64,000 nt of DNA from Chryseobacterium sp. ZHDP1 (GTDB lineage Bacteria > Bacteroidota > Bacteroidia > Flavobacteriales > Weeksellaceae), in contig NZ_CP075682.1 of the NCBI RefSeq assembly GCF_018603435.1, positions 4,092,001-4,156,000 on the forward strand, read 5' to 3'. The position numbers were made by a program, and so were the translations under genes. Under the pieces are notes generated by a model, which searched no databases, had not been told where the DNA came from, and saw only the letters and a list, made by a program, of their open reading frames with translations. This document shows positions 48,929 through 57,227 of the stretch, one piece after another. The number at the start of each line of letters is the position of its first letter. Position 1 is the first letter of the stretch.

Positions 48929-49688
48929 TTTTAGCTTCGTTTAAAAAGATTTCAGAATGTTCTAATCGGGTCTTCAGGAAGTTGAAATAGATATCACGGA
49001 TTTCTTCCGGCGTTTCTTCCGCATCGTTCCAGTGCAGCCAGTCTTCGGGAATGATATTCACAATGTCTCTGAATACCTTTTCGTTCAGTACTTCTTTGGC
49101 AAACAGATCGGCTTCATCCAGCTTCGATGCCTGTGGAAGCAAAACATGGTCTTTTACATATTTAAAAGGTGTTTTTGCTGCAGCATCAAAATTCTGCCAT
49201 GAATGATGAAAATAAAAAGAAGCTCCGTTATCAATAATCCAGAGTTCTTTGTGCCACATCAGCAGATTTGTGTTTCTGAAAGTACGGTCGATATTCGTGA
49301 TAAATGCATCCAGCCAGACGATTTTCGAAGCCAGAAGCGGATCGATCTTCACACTCGGATCATAAGTAATGGAACCTGAAAGATAATGAAGTCCCAAGTT
49401 AAGACCTTCGGAATTTTTCAAAAGATCCTGAATTTCTTCATCAGCCTCCGTTCTTCCGAAATCTACATCCAGATTCACAAAAACAAGCTCTGGAATTTTC
49501 AATCCCAAAATTTCTGTAATCTTTCCGCCGATCAGTTCAGAGATCAGCATTTTTACTCCGTGACCTGCTCCACGGAATTTCAGAACATATTTAAAATCAT
49601 CATCTGCTTCTGCCAAAGCAGGAAGAGAACCTCCCTCCCGAAGCGGCAGAATATAACGCATGACGGTTACCTTTCTTAAATCCAACAT
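48915..49688 (-). CDS. HipA-like kinase-fold protein
   Basis: 257 residues. It has the PI3/4-kinase-like fold elements of HipA relatives: Lys37 (YVLKF) for ATP, LDAFITNIDRTFRNTNLL (126-143) with Asp134 and Asn139/141 as catalytic loop, and IIDNGASFYF with Asp153 in place of the DFG-type metal ligand. The N-terminal subdomain of toxin HipA is missing, and there is no HipB-type DNA-binding gene. The next gene, overlapping by 14 bases, is DUF3037. A protein- or small-molecule kinase is the likely function; the target is unknown. Confidence 0.8.
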   Translation of the reverse strand: MLDLRKVTVMRYILPLREGGSLPALAEADDDFKYVLKFRGAGHGVKMLISELIGGKITEILGLKIPELVFVNLDVDFGRTEADEEIQDLLKNSEGLNLGLHYLSGSITYDPSVKIDPLLASKIVWLDAFITNIDRTFRNTNLLMWHKELWIIDNGASFYFHHSWQNFDAAAKTPFKYVKDHVLLPQASKLDEADLFAKEVLNEKVFRDIVNIIPEDWLHWNDAEETPEEIRDIYFNFLKTRLEHSEIFLNEAKNARG

Positions 49689-49779
49689 AAGGCAAAAATA
49701 AGATATTCCTTTGTCTTTATTTCTATTTATACTATTTTTAAGTAAAAATTGATTGTTTCGAAATTATGATTCTGAATAG

Positions 49780-49862
49780 ACCATAGCGGAATGAAGAAAT
49801 CTGAATATAAATTTCCTGAACGATGCTCGCATCGATTAATGCTGTGTCGGAATGACAAAGAA
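49780..49862. repeat. dispersed intergenic repeat (GGAATGA / TGTCGGAATGACAAAG)
   Basis: Contains ATAGCGGAATGAAGAAATCTG, the palindrome CGATGC-TC-GCATCG (49821-49834) and TGTCGGAATGACAAAG. These words recur in intergenic regions of related genomes. Nothing else is seen in this gap. Confidence 0.5.
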
Positions 49863-49893
49863 AAATTTTTAATACATTATTATACAATACAAT

Positions 49894-50733
49894 ATGCAGA
49901 TCACAAAAAAGCAAAATATCATTATTTCCAATCCTGAAACCAGACACTTTTTCGCCGATGCATTTTTTCCGGAAACTGAACAGAAATTACCGTTGGTGAT
50001 TTTCGTTCACGGCTATAAAGGCTACAAAGATTGGGGCGCATGGAATCTTATGGCTGAAAAGTTTGCGGAAGCCGGATTTTTCTTTGTTAAATTTAATTTT
50101 TCGCACAACGGAATAACGGTTGAAAATCCTCATGAATTTGCTGATCTTGAAGCGTTTGGAAATAATAATTATTCTAAGGAACTTTCGGATCTGGGAACCG
50201 TGATTGATTATTTCGTTAAAAATGAAAAAGTAGATGCTGATAAGATTATCCTGATCGGTCACAGCAGGGGAGGAGGAATTTCAATCATCAAAAGTTTTGA
50301 GGATGAAAGAATTCAAGGTTTAATTACCCTTGCAAGTGTAGACACACTGGATCGCTTCCCGAAAAACGATGCCTTCGAAAAATGGAAGGAAGCCGGAGTG
50401 TATTATGTGATGAATGGAAGAACAAAGCAGGAAATGCCTCATTATTATCAGTTTTATGAAGATTTTGAAAATAATTTTCACCGTTTTGATGTGGAAAGAG
50501 CAGCCGAAATGGCGAAAGTACATTTTTTAATCATTCATGGAACGGAAGATGAAGCAGTAAATGTAAAAAGCGCAGAGCATCTTCACATCCTGAATCCTAA
50601 TTCTGAACTGTATCTGGTTGAAAATGCCAATCATACTTTTGGAGCAAAGGAACCGTGGGAAGAGGAACAACTTCCAAAAGACCTTCATGAAGTTACAGAA
50701 AAATGCATTGCGTTTATTAAAGAGAAAATGTAA
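49894..50733 (+). CDS. cytoplasmic alpha/beta-hydrolase
   Basis: 279 residues, no signal peptide. FVHGYKGYKDWG carries the oxyanion hole, Ser124 in GHSRGGG is the nucleophile, Asp in IHGTEDEAV and His in ENANHTFG complete the triad. It resembles dienelactone-hydrolase and acyl-esterase relatives. Alone on the plus strand, with no gene context pointing to a substrate. Confidence 0.87.
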   Translation: MQITKKQNIIISNPETRHFFADAFFPETEQKLPLVIFVHGYKGYKDWGAWNLMAEKFAEAGFFFVKFNFSHNGITVENPHEFADLEAFGNNNYSKELSDLGTVIDYFVKNEKVDADKIILIGHSRGGGISIIKSFEDERIQGLITLASVDTLDRFPKNDAFEKWKEAGVYYVMNGRTKQEMPHYYQFYEDFENNFHRFDVERAAEMAKVHFLIIHGTEDEAVNVKSAEHLHILNPNSELYLVENANHTFGAKEPWEEEQLPKDLHEVTEKCIAFIKEKM

Positions 50734-50793
50734 GTTTCCGGATTGAAAATTTTTCATACATTAGTGAGATTAACAAATCCAAATTATTCTGCT

Positions 50794-50985
50794 ATGAAAA
50801 ATTTAAAAAAATTAACCAGAGAGGCACAAAAAGCTATTGTAGGAAAAGGAGTACAATCTTGTCCGCCAACAGGATGTTACAATTTCTATCTCAGCGATGG
50901 AGACAGTACTTGTATCGCTTCGGGATGTCCAAACGATTATGGTACAATCGTTACGGTAAACGGACGATCTCAGTGTTGTTTCTAA
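50794..50985 (+). CDS. bacteriocin-like peptide with leader
   Basis: 63 residues. The N-terminus MKNLKKLTREAQKAIVGKG is the ComC/bacteriocin-type leader widespread in Chryseobacterium small peptides, with GKG where a double-glycine cleavage site would stand. The rest contains six cysteines (SCPPTGC, TCIASGC, QCC) and would be stabilised by disulfides after export. A possible start at 50743 is rejected because it lacks the leader at its N-terminus. No peptidase-containing ABC exporter is in the window. A hairpin terminator follows directly, so it is its own unit. Confidence 0.75.
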   Translation: MKNLKKLTREAQKAIVGKGVQSCPPTGCYNFYLSDGDSTCIASGCPNDYGTIVTVNGRSQCCF

Positions 50986-50991
50986 AAAGTA

Positions 50992-51015
50992 AAGGAGTGA
51001 AAATTTTCACTCCTT
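50992..51015. terminator. bidirectional terminator after the bacteriocin-like gene
   Basis: AAGGAGTGAAAA/TTTTCACTCCTT, perfect 24-base palindrome between convergent genes. Confidence 0.8.
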
Positions 51016-51017
51016 AT

Positions 51018-51620
51018 TTATTTGTTCAGCTTAATGGCATTCTTTTTTACGGATTTTAAAAGACTTCTGAAGTTTTTCATCGTCATCATTTCCGTGGACG
51101 GTGTAAAGATCGTTGCTTTCTCACCTTTTTCTACAGAAACTTCCGAATAGGCTTTGAGGGTGTAGATCTTTTTCAATGTTTTGATGTCATAAACATCCAT
51201 CATCGCGAAAGTTTCATTTTTTCTGTATTCGTCTTGTACGCCTAAAGTATGGTCTAACCCGTTTCGGACTTTGAACGTATAAATATTCACCAGAAAGTTA
51301 AAGTCTGAATTGTTTTTAAGGTCTTCCAGATCTTCTGTTTCCGGACTGAACGGAATATCATGACTGATTAAGTTTTCGGATTTTGCTGTCTTTAAATCAT
51401 AGGCTTTCCCGCCGCTTAATTCGTTAAATAATTTCATGGTTGCAGATGTCATCATTTCCTTGTGATGTTCATCAACCGTCGTGTTGATATTATTAACCAG
51501 CCACTTCTGATCGTTAGAAAACACCAGAGATTTGCTGTAAATTCCGTAGTCTTTTCTTACAGGATAATAGCAGGACTGTAAACCAAACAGGATCAGTAAT
51601 AAGAGGATGAATTTTCTCAT
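51018..51620 (-). CDS. lipoprotein of unknown function
   Basis: 200 residues; the signal peptide ends in the lipobox LQSC (Cys17). The body is mixed alpha/beta with TVDEHHKEMMTSATMKLFNEL, VNIYTFKVRNGLDHTLGVQDEYRK and MDVYDIKTLKKIYTLKAYSEV. No family is recognised with certainty. The gene follows the flavin reductase gene by 5 bases on the same strand and is probably co-transcribed with it. Confidence 0.75.
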   Translation of the reverse strand: MRKFILLLLILFGLQSCYYPVRKDYGIYSKSLVFSNDQKWLVNNINTTVDEHHKEMMTSATMKLFNELSGGKAYDLKTAKSENLISHDIPFSPETEDLEDLKNNSDFNFLVNIYTFKVRNGLDHTLGVQDEYRKNETFAMMDVYDIKTLKKIYTLKAYSEVSVEKGEKATIFTPSTEMMTMKNFRSLLKSVKKNAIKLNK

Positions 51621-51625
51621 AAATG

Positions 51626-52447
51626 TTAGTAAATCAGAATTTTCCAGGCTTCTTCAATTTTACTTTCCAGTAATAATTTCTGGGCTTCAAAATGAATCTT
51701 TTCATCGGAATGATAATTTCCTGAAGGCAGTATTTCAACATTTGCCAGCATTCCCAAATCGTTTCCTGTAAATATTCTGCTGAATTTTATTTCATCCGGA
51801 AGAAGATCGAAGCCGATTCCTTTCGTTACCAGTGGTTTTGGAACTTCGAAAAGATTGTCTGCCGTATTTCTGGAATACCAGTTGCTTCCCAGTCTTGCCA
51901 CCATATCCAGTTTTGCCTGATCCAGATTTCCGTTTTCATCCAGATATTTTTCCCGGATATGAATTTTCTGAACTTCACAGATCACCAGATTTCCTGCACC
52001 GCCCTGATCGCCTAAAGATTTTACTTCTAATACTTTACATTCAAAATTTACAGGACATTCTTCAATTAATTTAGGCTGAACAAGATCAGCATCTTTCATC
52101 GTTAATCCGGATTTAATGAATTCGTTAACGCCTTCTTCATATTCTGTTGAAGCCAAAGAGATCTGCTGTACAATCGGAAAATTAACCGTTCCGATCACCA
52201 CTTCCGGAACTTCAAGAACGTTTTCCAGCGTATGTTTGATCGTATTATCGCGAACTCTTCTTGAAGGTGAAAAAACCAAAACCGGAGGAACTGTACTGAA
52301 CATATTAAAAAAACTGAACGGCGACAGATTGCTGTTTCCGTCTTTATCAACCGTTGAAGCCAGTGCAATCGGACGCGGTGAAACGGCAGTCTGCATTACT
52401 GTCTGCAGTTGTACTGGAGTTATTTCAGAGGGGATGAGTGTTTTCAT
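51626..52447 (-). CDS. flavin reductase-like domain protein
   Basis: 273 residues. The N-terminal split-barrel FMN-binding domain shows AVSPRPIALASTVDKDGNSNLS, SFFNMFSTVPPVLVFSPSRR and NTIKHTLENV-type sequence, as in the flavin reductase family. A C-terminal extension of about 90 residues has no assigned role. It probably binds FMN and acts as an oxidoreductase; partner unknown. It shares a transcript with the lipoprotein downstream. Confidence 0.88.
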   Translation of the reverse strand: MKTLIPSEITPVQLQTVMQTAVSPRPIALASTVDKDGNSNLSPFSFFNMFSTVPPVLVFSPSRRVRDNTIKHTLENVLEVPEVVIGTVNFPIVQQISLASTEYEEGVNEFIKSGLTMKDADLVQPKLIEECPVNFECKVLEVKSLGDQGGAGNLVICEVQKIHIREKYLDENGNLDQAKLDMVARLGSNWYSRNTADNLFEVPKPLVTKGIGFDLLPDEIKFSRIFTGNDLGMLANVEILPSGNYHSDEKIHFEAQKLLLESKIEEAWKILIY

Positions 52448-52466
52448 TATTATATTGTTTTTTTTA

Positions 52467-52546
52467 ACACATAAGTCACATAAGTTTAAAGTTCAAAATA
52501 TTGAAAATATTTAGTACACATTAGTTTGAAAATCTATAGATTTTCA
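52467..52546 (+). repeat. left inverted repeat of the GxxExxY cassette
   Basis: An outer 14-base block (ACACATAAGTCACA, 52467-52480) and an inner 31-base block (52516-52546), which begins ACACATTAGTTTG and ends in the hairpin TGAAAATC-TATA-GATTTTCA. Both blocks recur inverted at 52981-53050, on the far side of the gene. Confidence 0.88.
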
Positions 52547-52547
52547 T

Positions 52548-52958
52548 TTATAACAGATTTTCAAAGTCTTTATTTACAAATGTTTCCGTTCCTTCATGAT
52601 AAAGATTATAAACATTAAAATTTACAAGAATTGATTTTGAAACTTTAAGCAAATTCATATAATTCATTGTTTGCGCTCTGTGAATATTATGAAATTCTGT
52701 AACGGATTTTATTTCCAATACTATAGCATTTTCAATTAGAAAATCACATTTAACCTTACAGTCAATCTTTAAACCTTTATAGATTAATGGAATTTCAAGT
52801 TCACTTTTATACTTTATGCCAAGCAAATCAAATTCTCTTTCTAAACATTTATGATATATTTCTTCATAAAGACCCGGACCAACAATTTTATGAACTTCTA
52901 TACATGCGCCAATTATCTTATACGTAAGCTCATTGATGTATTTCTTAGTAAGTTCCAT
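52548..52958 (-). CDS. GxxExxY protein with PD-(D/E)xK-like core
   Basis: 136 residues. Gly29, Glu32 and Tyr35 (GLYEEIYHK) give the family its name. Asp74 in CKVKCDFLI and Glu84/Lys86 in VLEIKSV have the spacing of a PD-(D/E)xK nuclease core. The biological role of the family is unknown; members often occur in several copies per genome. The gene fills the space between two matching inverted repeats, with its stop only 2 bases from the left one, so gene and repeats look like one unit. Confidence 0.88.
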   Translation of the reverse strand: MELTKKYINELTYKIIGACIEVHKIVGPGLYEEIYHKCLEREFDLLGIKYKSELEIPLIYKGLKIDCKVKCDFLIENAIVLEIKSVTEFHNIHRAQTMNYMNLLKVSKSILVNFNVYNLYHEGTETFVNKDFENLL

Positions 52959-52980
52959 AATTGTGTTTTGCCTAATTCAA

Positions 52981-53050
52981 TGAAAATCGATAGATTTTCA
53001 AACTAATGTGTTCTCTTATGCAGATAAAAACTTCTTTGTGACTTATGTGT
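52981..53050 (-). repeat. right inverted repeat of the GxxExxY cassette
   Basis: The inner block 52981-53011 matches 52516-52546 inverted, 30 of 31 bases; the outer block 53037-53050 matches 52467-52480 inverted, 14 of 14. The order outer-inner-gene-inner-outer is symmetric. Confidence 0.88.
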
Positions 53051-53075
53051 CAAAAATTATCTATAAATTTTATAT

Positions 53076-54323
53076 TTAAACAGCAGGAATAATTTTGCCA
53101 GAAACCTCTCCAAAACCAACTCTTACCCCGTCTTTTTCAGCCCAGGCTTTCATGGTTACGGTATCGTTATCGTTGATGAATTTTCTTTCTTCTCCGTTGT
53201 TTAACTGAATCGGATTCTGACCTCTCCATGTTAATTCCAGCATGGAACCGAAAGATTTCGGATCGCTTCCTGAAATAGTTCCGCTTGCATACAGATCTCC
53301 GACTTCCACGTTACAGCCGTTTACGGTGTGATGAGCCAGTTGCTGCGTCATGTTCCAGTACATATGCTTGTAGTTGCTTTCGCAGATCAGGTTTTGCTCT
53401 CCGTTTTCAGGCTGAAGATAGACTTCAAGATTGATATCGTAATTTTTATCTCCTTCAAATTTCAGATAATCCAAAACTTCAGGATCCTGTGTAGGAGAAG
53501 CGGTTCTGAATGGCTCTAAAGCTTCCAGAGTAACCACCCACGGCGAAATAGAGGAACCGAAATTTTTAGCTAAAAATGGTCCCAGCGGAACATACTCCCA
53601 AGACTGAATATCTCTTGCCGACCAGTCGTTGAAAACCACCATTCCGAAAATCGCGTCTTCAGCATCTTTGGTTGAGATACTTTCGCCCATTTCGGTATTT
53701 TTATTGATGATGAATGCCATTTCCAGTTCAAAATCCAGTTGTTTGCAAGGTCCGAAAATTGGCTTTTCCACATCTACAGGTTTCATCTGACCTTTCGGAC
53801 GGTTGATTTCCGTTCCTGAAACGACGATAGAGGAAGCTCTTCCGTGATAACCTACCGGAAGATGTTTCCAGTTAGGAAGCAGTGCATTTGCAGGATCTCT
53901 GAACATTTTTCCCACGTTGGTTGCATGTTCGATGCTGCTGTAAAAATCTGTGTAATTCGGAATATGAACCGGCATCATCATTTTAACCTGATCCAGCTCA
54001 TAGAAAGCTTCTTCAATGGTTTTTTCGTCTTTTGACAAAGTAGAACCTTCCTGTAATAATTCCTGAATTTTTAAACGAACGGCATTTGTTACGGGCTTTC
54101 CAAGCTCGATGAACTCATTTAAGGTATAGGCTTCGAAAACGTTATCGCCAAAGCCTTCAATTTCTTCGAAATACCCTAAATCGTACAACGTTGCCAGATC
54201 TATGATCTGATCACCGATTCTTGTACAGCACCCGATGTATTCTTTGTTGAAAACCGCTACACCAAACGGAATATTATGAATAGAAAAATCTGAATCTGAT
54301 GAATATTCTACAAATGATTTCAT
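53076..54323 (-). CDS. fahA: fumarylacetoacetase
   Basis: 415 residues, normal length. The N-terminal SH3-like domain (about 1-115) is followed by the catalytic domain with HIPNYTDFYSSIEHATNVG, PVGYHGRASSIVVSG, LDFELEMAF and VVFNDWSARDIQSWEYVPLG. These hold the metal ligands and the catalytic histidine/arginine. It splits 4-fumarylacetoacetate into fumarate and acetoacetate, the last step of tyrosine and phenylalanine breakdown. hppD and hmgA lie upstream on the same strand. Confidence 0.95.
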   Translation of the reverse strand: MKSFVEYSSDSDFSIHNIPFGVAVFNKEYIGCCTRIGDQIIDLATLYDLGYFEEIEGFGDNVFEAYTLNEFIELGKPVTNAVRLKIQELLQEGSTLSKDEKTIEEAFYELDQVKMMMPVHIPNYTDFYSSIEHATNVGKMFRDPANALLPNWKHLPVGYHGRASSIVVSGTEINRPKGQMKPVDVEKPIFGPCKQLDFELEMAFIINKNTEMGESISTKDAEDAIFGMVVFNDWSARDIQSWEYVPLGPFLAKNFGSSISPWVVTLEALEPFRTASPTQDPEVLDYLKFEGDKNYDINLEVYLQPENGEQNLICESNYKHMYWNMTQQLAHHTVNGCNVEVGDLYASGTISGSDPKSFGSMLELTWRGQNPIQLNNGEERKFINDNDTVTMKAWAEKDGVRVGFGEVSGKIIPAV

Positions 54324-54392
54324 AATTTTAGAATTTAGTTTGGACTTTATATAAATCCGTTAGAATTTTTGGTTGTAATATTTGTTTAAATA

Positions 54393-54878
54393 TTACTTTT
54401 TAGATTTGGTTTTGTTTTTAACTTTAGAAAAAGATTCTTCGTCAATCCAACGTGCTTTTGTATTCACGTCAATCAGGTACAGAATATTGTCCTGTCTTGT
54501 TAAAAGCAGCGTTTTGGTAACGGGGATCGGAACTTTTTTGTTTTCCAGAAGATCAGCTCTTAAAGAAATGATGTTCTTTCTGTTTCTTACAATATCCCCT
54601 GAAAAAACATTTGAACTGCTTTCTCCAGTAGCTTTATCATCAAAAACCTCTACATAAGTCGCTTTGTTTCCTTTAATGACAATAAAATCCCTTTCGGTAT
54701 GGTCTGCTTCATCGTTGATGAAAATAAACTTTTTGTTGTCAATATTTACCGCTTCCAGATTCTGGTTGACTCCCTTTCTTTCCTCAAGTCTTGTAAGAAT
54801 ATCATTCAGCGAACCATACTGAGCTTTTAGCCCAAAGCTCGCTCCTAAAAATAACATTCCAATTAAAAATTTTTTCAT
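54393..54878 (-). CDS. secreted protein of unknown function in the tyrosine-catabolism cluster
   Basis: 161 residues from the preferred start with a signal peptide (MKKFLIGMLFLGASFGLKAQ). The mature part is basic at its C-terminus (KVKNKTKSKK) and beta-rich, with DRDFIVIKGNKATYVEVFDDK-like strands. No family recognised. It lies between hppD (71 bases upstream) and fahA (69 bases downstream), which suggests joint transcription but tells nothing about function. The longer start at 54911 is not preferred since it puts residues before the signal peptide. Confidence 0.7.
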   Translation of the reverse strand: MKKFLIGMLFLGASFGLKAQYGSLNDILTRLEERKGVNQNLEAVNIDNKKFIFINDEADHTERDFIVIKGNKATYVEVFDDKATGESSSNVFSGDIVRNRKNIISLRADLLENKKVPIPVTKTLLLTRQDNILYLIDVNTKARWIDEESFSKVKNKTKSKK

Positions 54879-54949
54879 ATTAATGTGTTTTTTATAAAAA
54901 AGTTTTGTCAAGACTGTTCATCCTGACAAAACTCACTGTTACTATAAAA

Positions 54950-56080
54950 TTAAAGATTTCCTCTTCTTTCCTGTTCTCTTTCCAATGCTTCGAATAATGC
55001 TTTGAAGTTTCCTGCTCCGAAGCTTTGCGCTCCGTGTCTTTCAATAATTTCAAAGAATAGAGTAGGGCGGTCTTCTACAGGTTTTGTAAAGATCTGAAGC
55101 AGATATCCTTCTTCATCATGATCAATAAGGATACCAAGCTCCTGAAGTTTCTTAATATCTTCGTCGATGTGTCCCACTCTTTCAGGAACCATGTCATAAT
55201 AGGCTTCAGGCGGCGCAGATAAAAATTCTACCCCACGTTTTTTAAGTTCAGTTACGGTATGGATAATGTCTTTTGTAGCTACCGCAATGTGCTGTACTCC
55301 TTCACCTTCGTAGAAGTCCAGATATTCTTCTACCTGAGATTTTTTCTTCCCTTCTGCAGGTTCGTTGATCGGGAATTTTGCGTAACCGTTTCCATTGGAC
55401 ATTACTTTAGACATCAAAGCAGAATATTCTGTATTAATCTGCTTGTCATCAAAAGAAAGAATGTTTACAAATCCCATTACTTTTTCATACCATTCTACCG
55501 TTGGAATCATTCTGTCCCAGTCTACGTTTCCTACGCAGTGGTCTACATACAATAAACCTGCGTCTTCAGGCTTGTAATCGCTTTCCCACTTTTCGTAACC
55601 CGGCATGAAAGGTCCGTTATAATTTTTTCTTTCGATAAACATATGAACGGTTTCTCCGTAAGTATAAATTCCGGACATTCTTACCTCACCGTTTTCGTCT
55701 GTTAACGTTACCGGCTCAAGGTAAGGTTTTCCGCCTCTTTTTGTAGTTTCTTCAAATGCAGAATAGGCATCATCTACCCAAAGAGCCAAAATTTTCACTC
55801 CATCACCGTGTTTTTTTACGTGCTCATTAATTGGAGAATCAGATTTAAGCCCTGTGGTAAGTACCAATCTGATTTTTCCCTGCTGAAGAACATAAGAAGC
55901 ACGATCTCTTACTCCAGTTTCAGGACCAGCGTATGCAACAGACTGAAAACCAAAAGCGGTTTTATAATAATGTGCAGCCTGTTTAGCATTTCCTACATAA
56001 AACTCAATGTAATCTGTACCATTGATCGGTAAAAAATTTTCAGCCTGAGCAATTTTTTCGGCAAATGTAAGTGTTGACAT
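54950..56080 (-). CDS. hppD: 4-hydroxyphenylpyruvate dioxygenase
   Basis: 376 residues. Two vicinal-oxygen-chelate domains. The iron ligands are His181 (YVDHCVG), His264 (GVQHIAVAT) and Glu344 (LFFEIIERHG), with the C-terminal helix signature AGNFKALFEALE. It converts 4-hydroxyphenylpyruvate to homogentisate, the substrate of HmgA encoded 2.6 kb upstream on the same strand. The start MSTLTF at 56080 is preferred over an upstream ATG at 56116, which would add a basic extension. Confidence 0.96.
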   Translation of the reverse strand: MSTLTFAEKIAQAENFLPINGTDYIEFYVGNAKQAAHYYKTAFGFQSVAYAGPETGVRDRASYVLQQGKIRLVLTTGLKSDSPINEHVKKHGDGVKILALWVDDAYSAFEETTKRGGKPYLEPVTLTDENGEVRMSGIYTYGETVHMFIERKNYNGPFMPGYEKWESDYKPEDAGLLYVDHCVGNVDWDRMIPTVEWYEKVMGFVNILSFDDKQINTEYSALMSKVMSNGNGYAKFPINEPAEGKKKSQVEEYLDFYEGEGVQHIAVATKDIIHTVTELKKRGVEFLSAPPEAYYDMVPERVGHIDEDIKKLQELGILIDHDEEGYLLQIFTKPVEDRPTLFFEIIERHGAQSFGAGNFKALFEALEREQERRGNL

Positions 56081-56283
56081 ATTTCTATTTTTACTTTTAT
56101 ATTTATGGGAATGCAAATTACGAATTTCTTACTAATACGAAAAATATTAACAAACAATCGTTAGGTTGATTTAACATAATCGTAAAGAAAAGTTCATTTA
56201 AGTATATTTAAGTTTATTATTCTGCTAATAATATGTATAGATTTGTATTACTAACAAGTGAAAAAAAAATATTTCGAAAAATG

Positions 56284-56308
56284 AAGCCGCAGGTTTTTCC
56301 TGCGGCTT
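56284..56308 (-). terminator. terminator of the HTH-type gene
   Basis: AAGCCGCAGG/CCTGCGGCTT with a 5-base loop, 4 bases past the stop of the gene at 56312. T-rich on both sides. Confidence 0.85.
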
Positions 56309-56311
56309 TCT

Positions 56312-57091
56312 TTATTTTAGATTGTTTAATCTTCCTGCATCCGGGTTATAATTATCCCATATTTTCCACACATTGTCTATTTTTCTTATAAAATAAATCT
56401 GTGTATTCAGCTGGTTGACAAAATGTTCTTCACCTGTTGCTCCTACTTTAAAAAGCAGGTTCCAGAATTCCTGAGATTCCAGAATTTTTTTGTCCGGTTC
56501 ATCTGTCACAATATGGATGTCAAATACTTCATAATTCGAACGGTTATTTTTCGTTACCAGATGAAAATCTCTTTCACACAATTCTTTGCTGAAATGTGAG
56601 GCTCTTTCCATAAAGGGCGATTCATTGAATACCAGATCTGTGAAGAGCTCTGTCTTATGCTGAGGAAACTGCTTGTAAAATTCAAAAACGGTAGCGCAGT
56701 AGTCGCACACCATCCGAAAGAATTTCTGACTGTTGTCTTCATCATCTCCCTGTCTCTTTTCTTTTATAAACTGTATGTAAGCATTTAAATCTTTGTATCC
56801 CAGAAAAATACATATCTTATCCAGTGTTTTTAAAAATCTGAGATCATTGTGCGTTTTATCCTGATAATCATTCTCGAAAAAACGCTGAAGGGTAACGTGG
56901 GAAATGGTATTGCCTATTTCAAATTTTTTTCCGCCTTTAAGTTCTTCTGCTTCAGAAAGTTCATCTTTAATGATTTCAGAAAGGATAATATAATGGCTTC
57001 GCTTCCATTCCTGCACATTCCCCAGAACTGAATTTTTCACTTTGGGATGCTTAACAACCTCTTCTCTTATCGAATTATATATCGTTTTCAA
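56312..57091 (-). CDS. protein of unknown function with an N-terminal HTH-like region
   Basis: 259 residues. Residues about 60-105 read ISHVTLQRFFENDYQDKTHNDLRFLKTL (given in part), then DKICIFLGYKDLNAYIQF. This is the pattern of a helix-turn-helix segment seen at the start of many Bacteroidota proteins. The C-terminal part has no recognised domain. It has its own TATATTTG promoter box and terminator within the tyrosine cluster, so it may be a regulator, but that is a guess from position. Confidence 0.65.
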   Translation of the reverse strand: MKTIYNSIREEVVKHPKVKNSVLGNVQEWKRSHYIILSEIIKDELSEAEELKGGKKFEIGNTISHVTLQRFFENDYQDKTHNDLRFLKTLDKICIFLGYKDLNAYIQFIKEKRQGDDEDNSQKFFRMVCDYCATVFEFYKQFPQHKTELFTDLVFNESPFMERASHFSKELCERDFHLVTKNNRSNYEVFDIHIVTDEPDKKILESQEFWNLLFKVGATGEEHFVNQLNTQIYFIRKIDNVWKIWDNYNPDAGRLNNLK

Positions 57092-57116
57092 TTTCCTGTT
57101 TTTAAAAGCTTTTTTG

Positions 57117-57124
57117 CAAATATA
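57117..57124 (-). promoter_or_regulatory. promoter -7 box TATATTTG of the HTH-type gene
   Basis: Exact TAnnTTTG match on the minus strand, 25 bases upstream of the ATG at 57091. Confidence 0.5.
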
Positions 57125-57227
57125 CTGCCAATTGACTGATTTTTTTTTAACTATTTCATTATGTTAAATCGCAGACTGTTTTTTTGACTGGCAGAAAGAA
57201 AAATAAGCTCTTAAAATATAGAGAATA

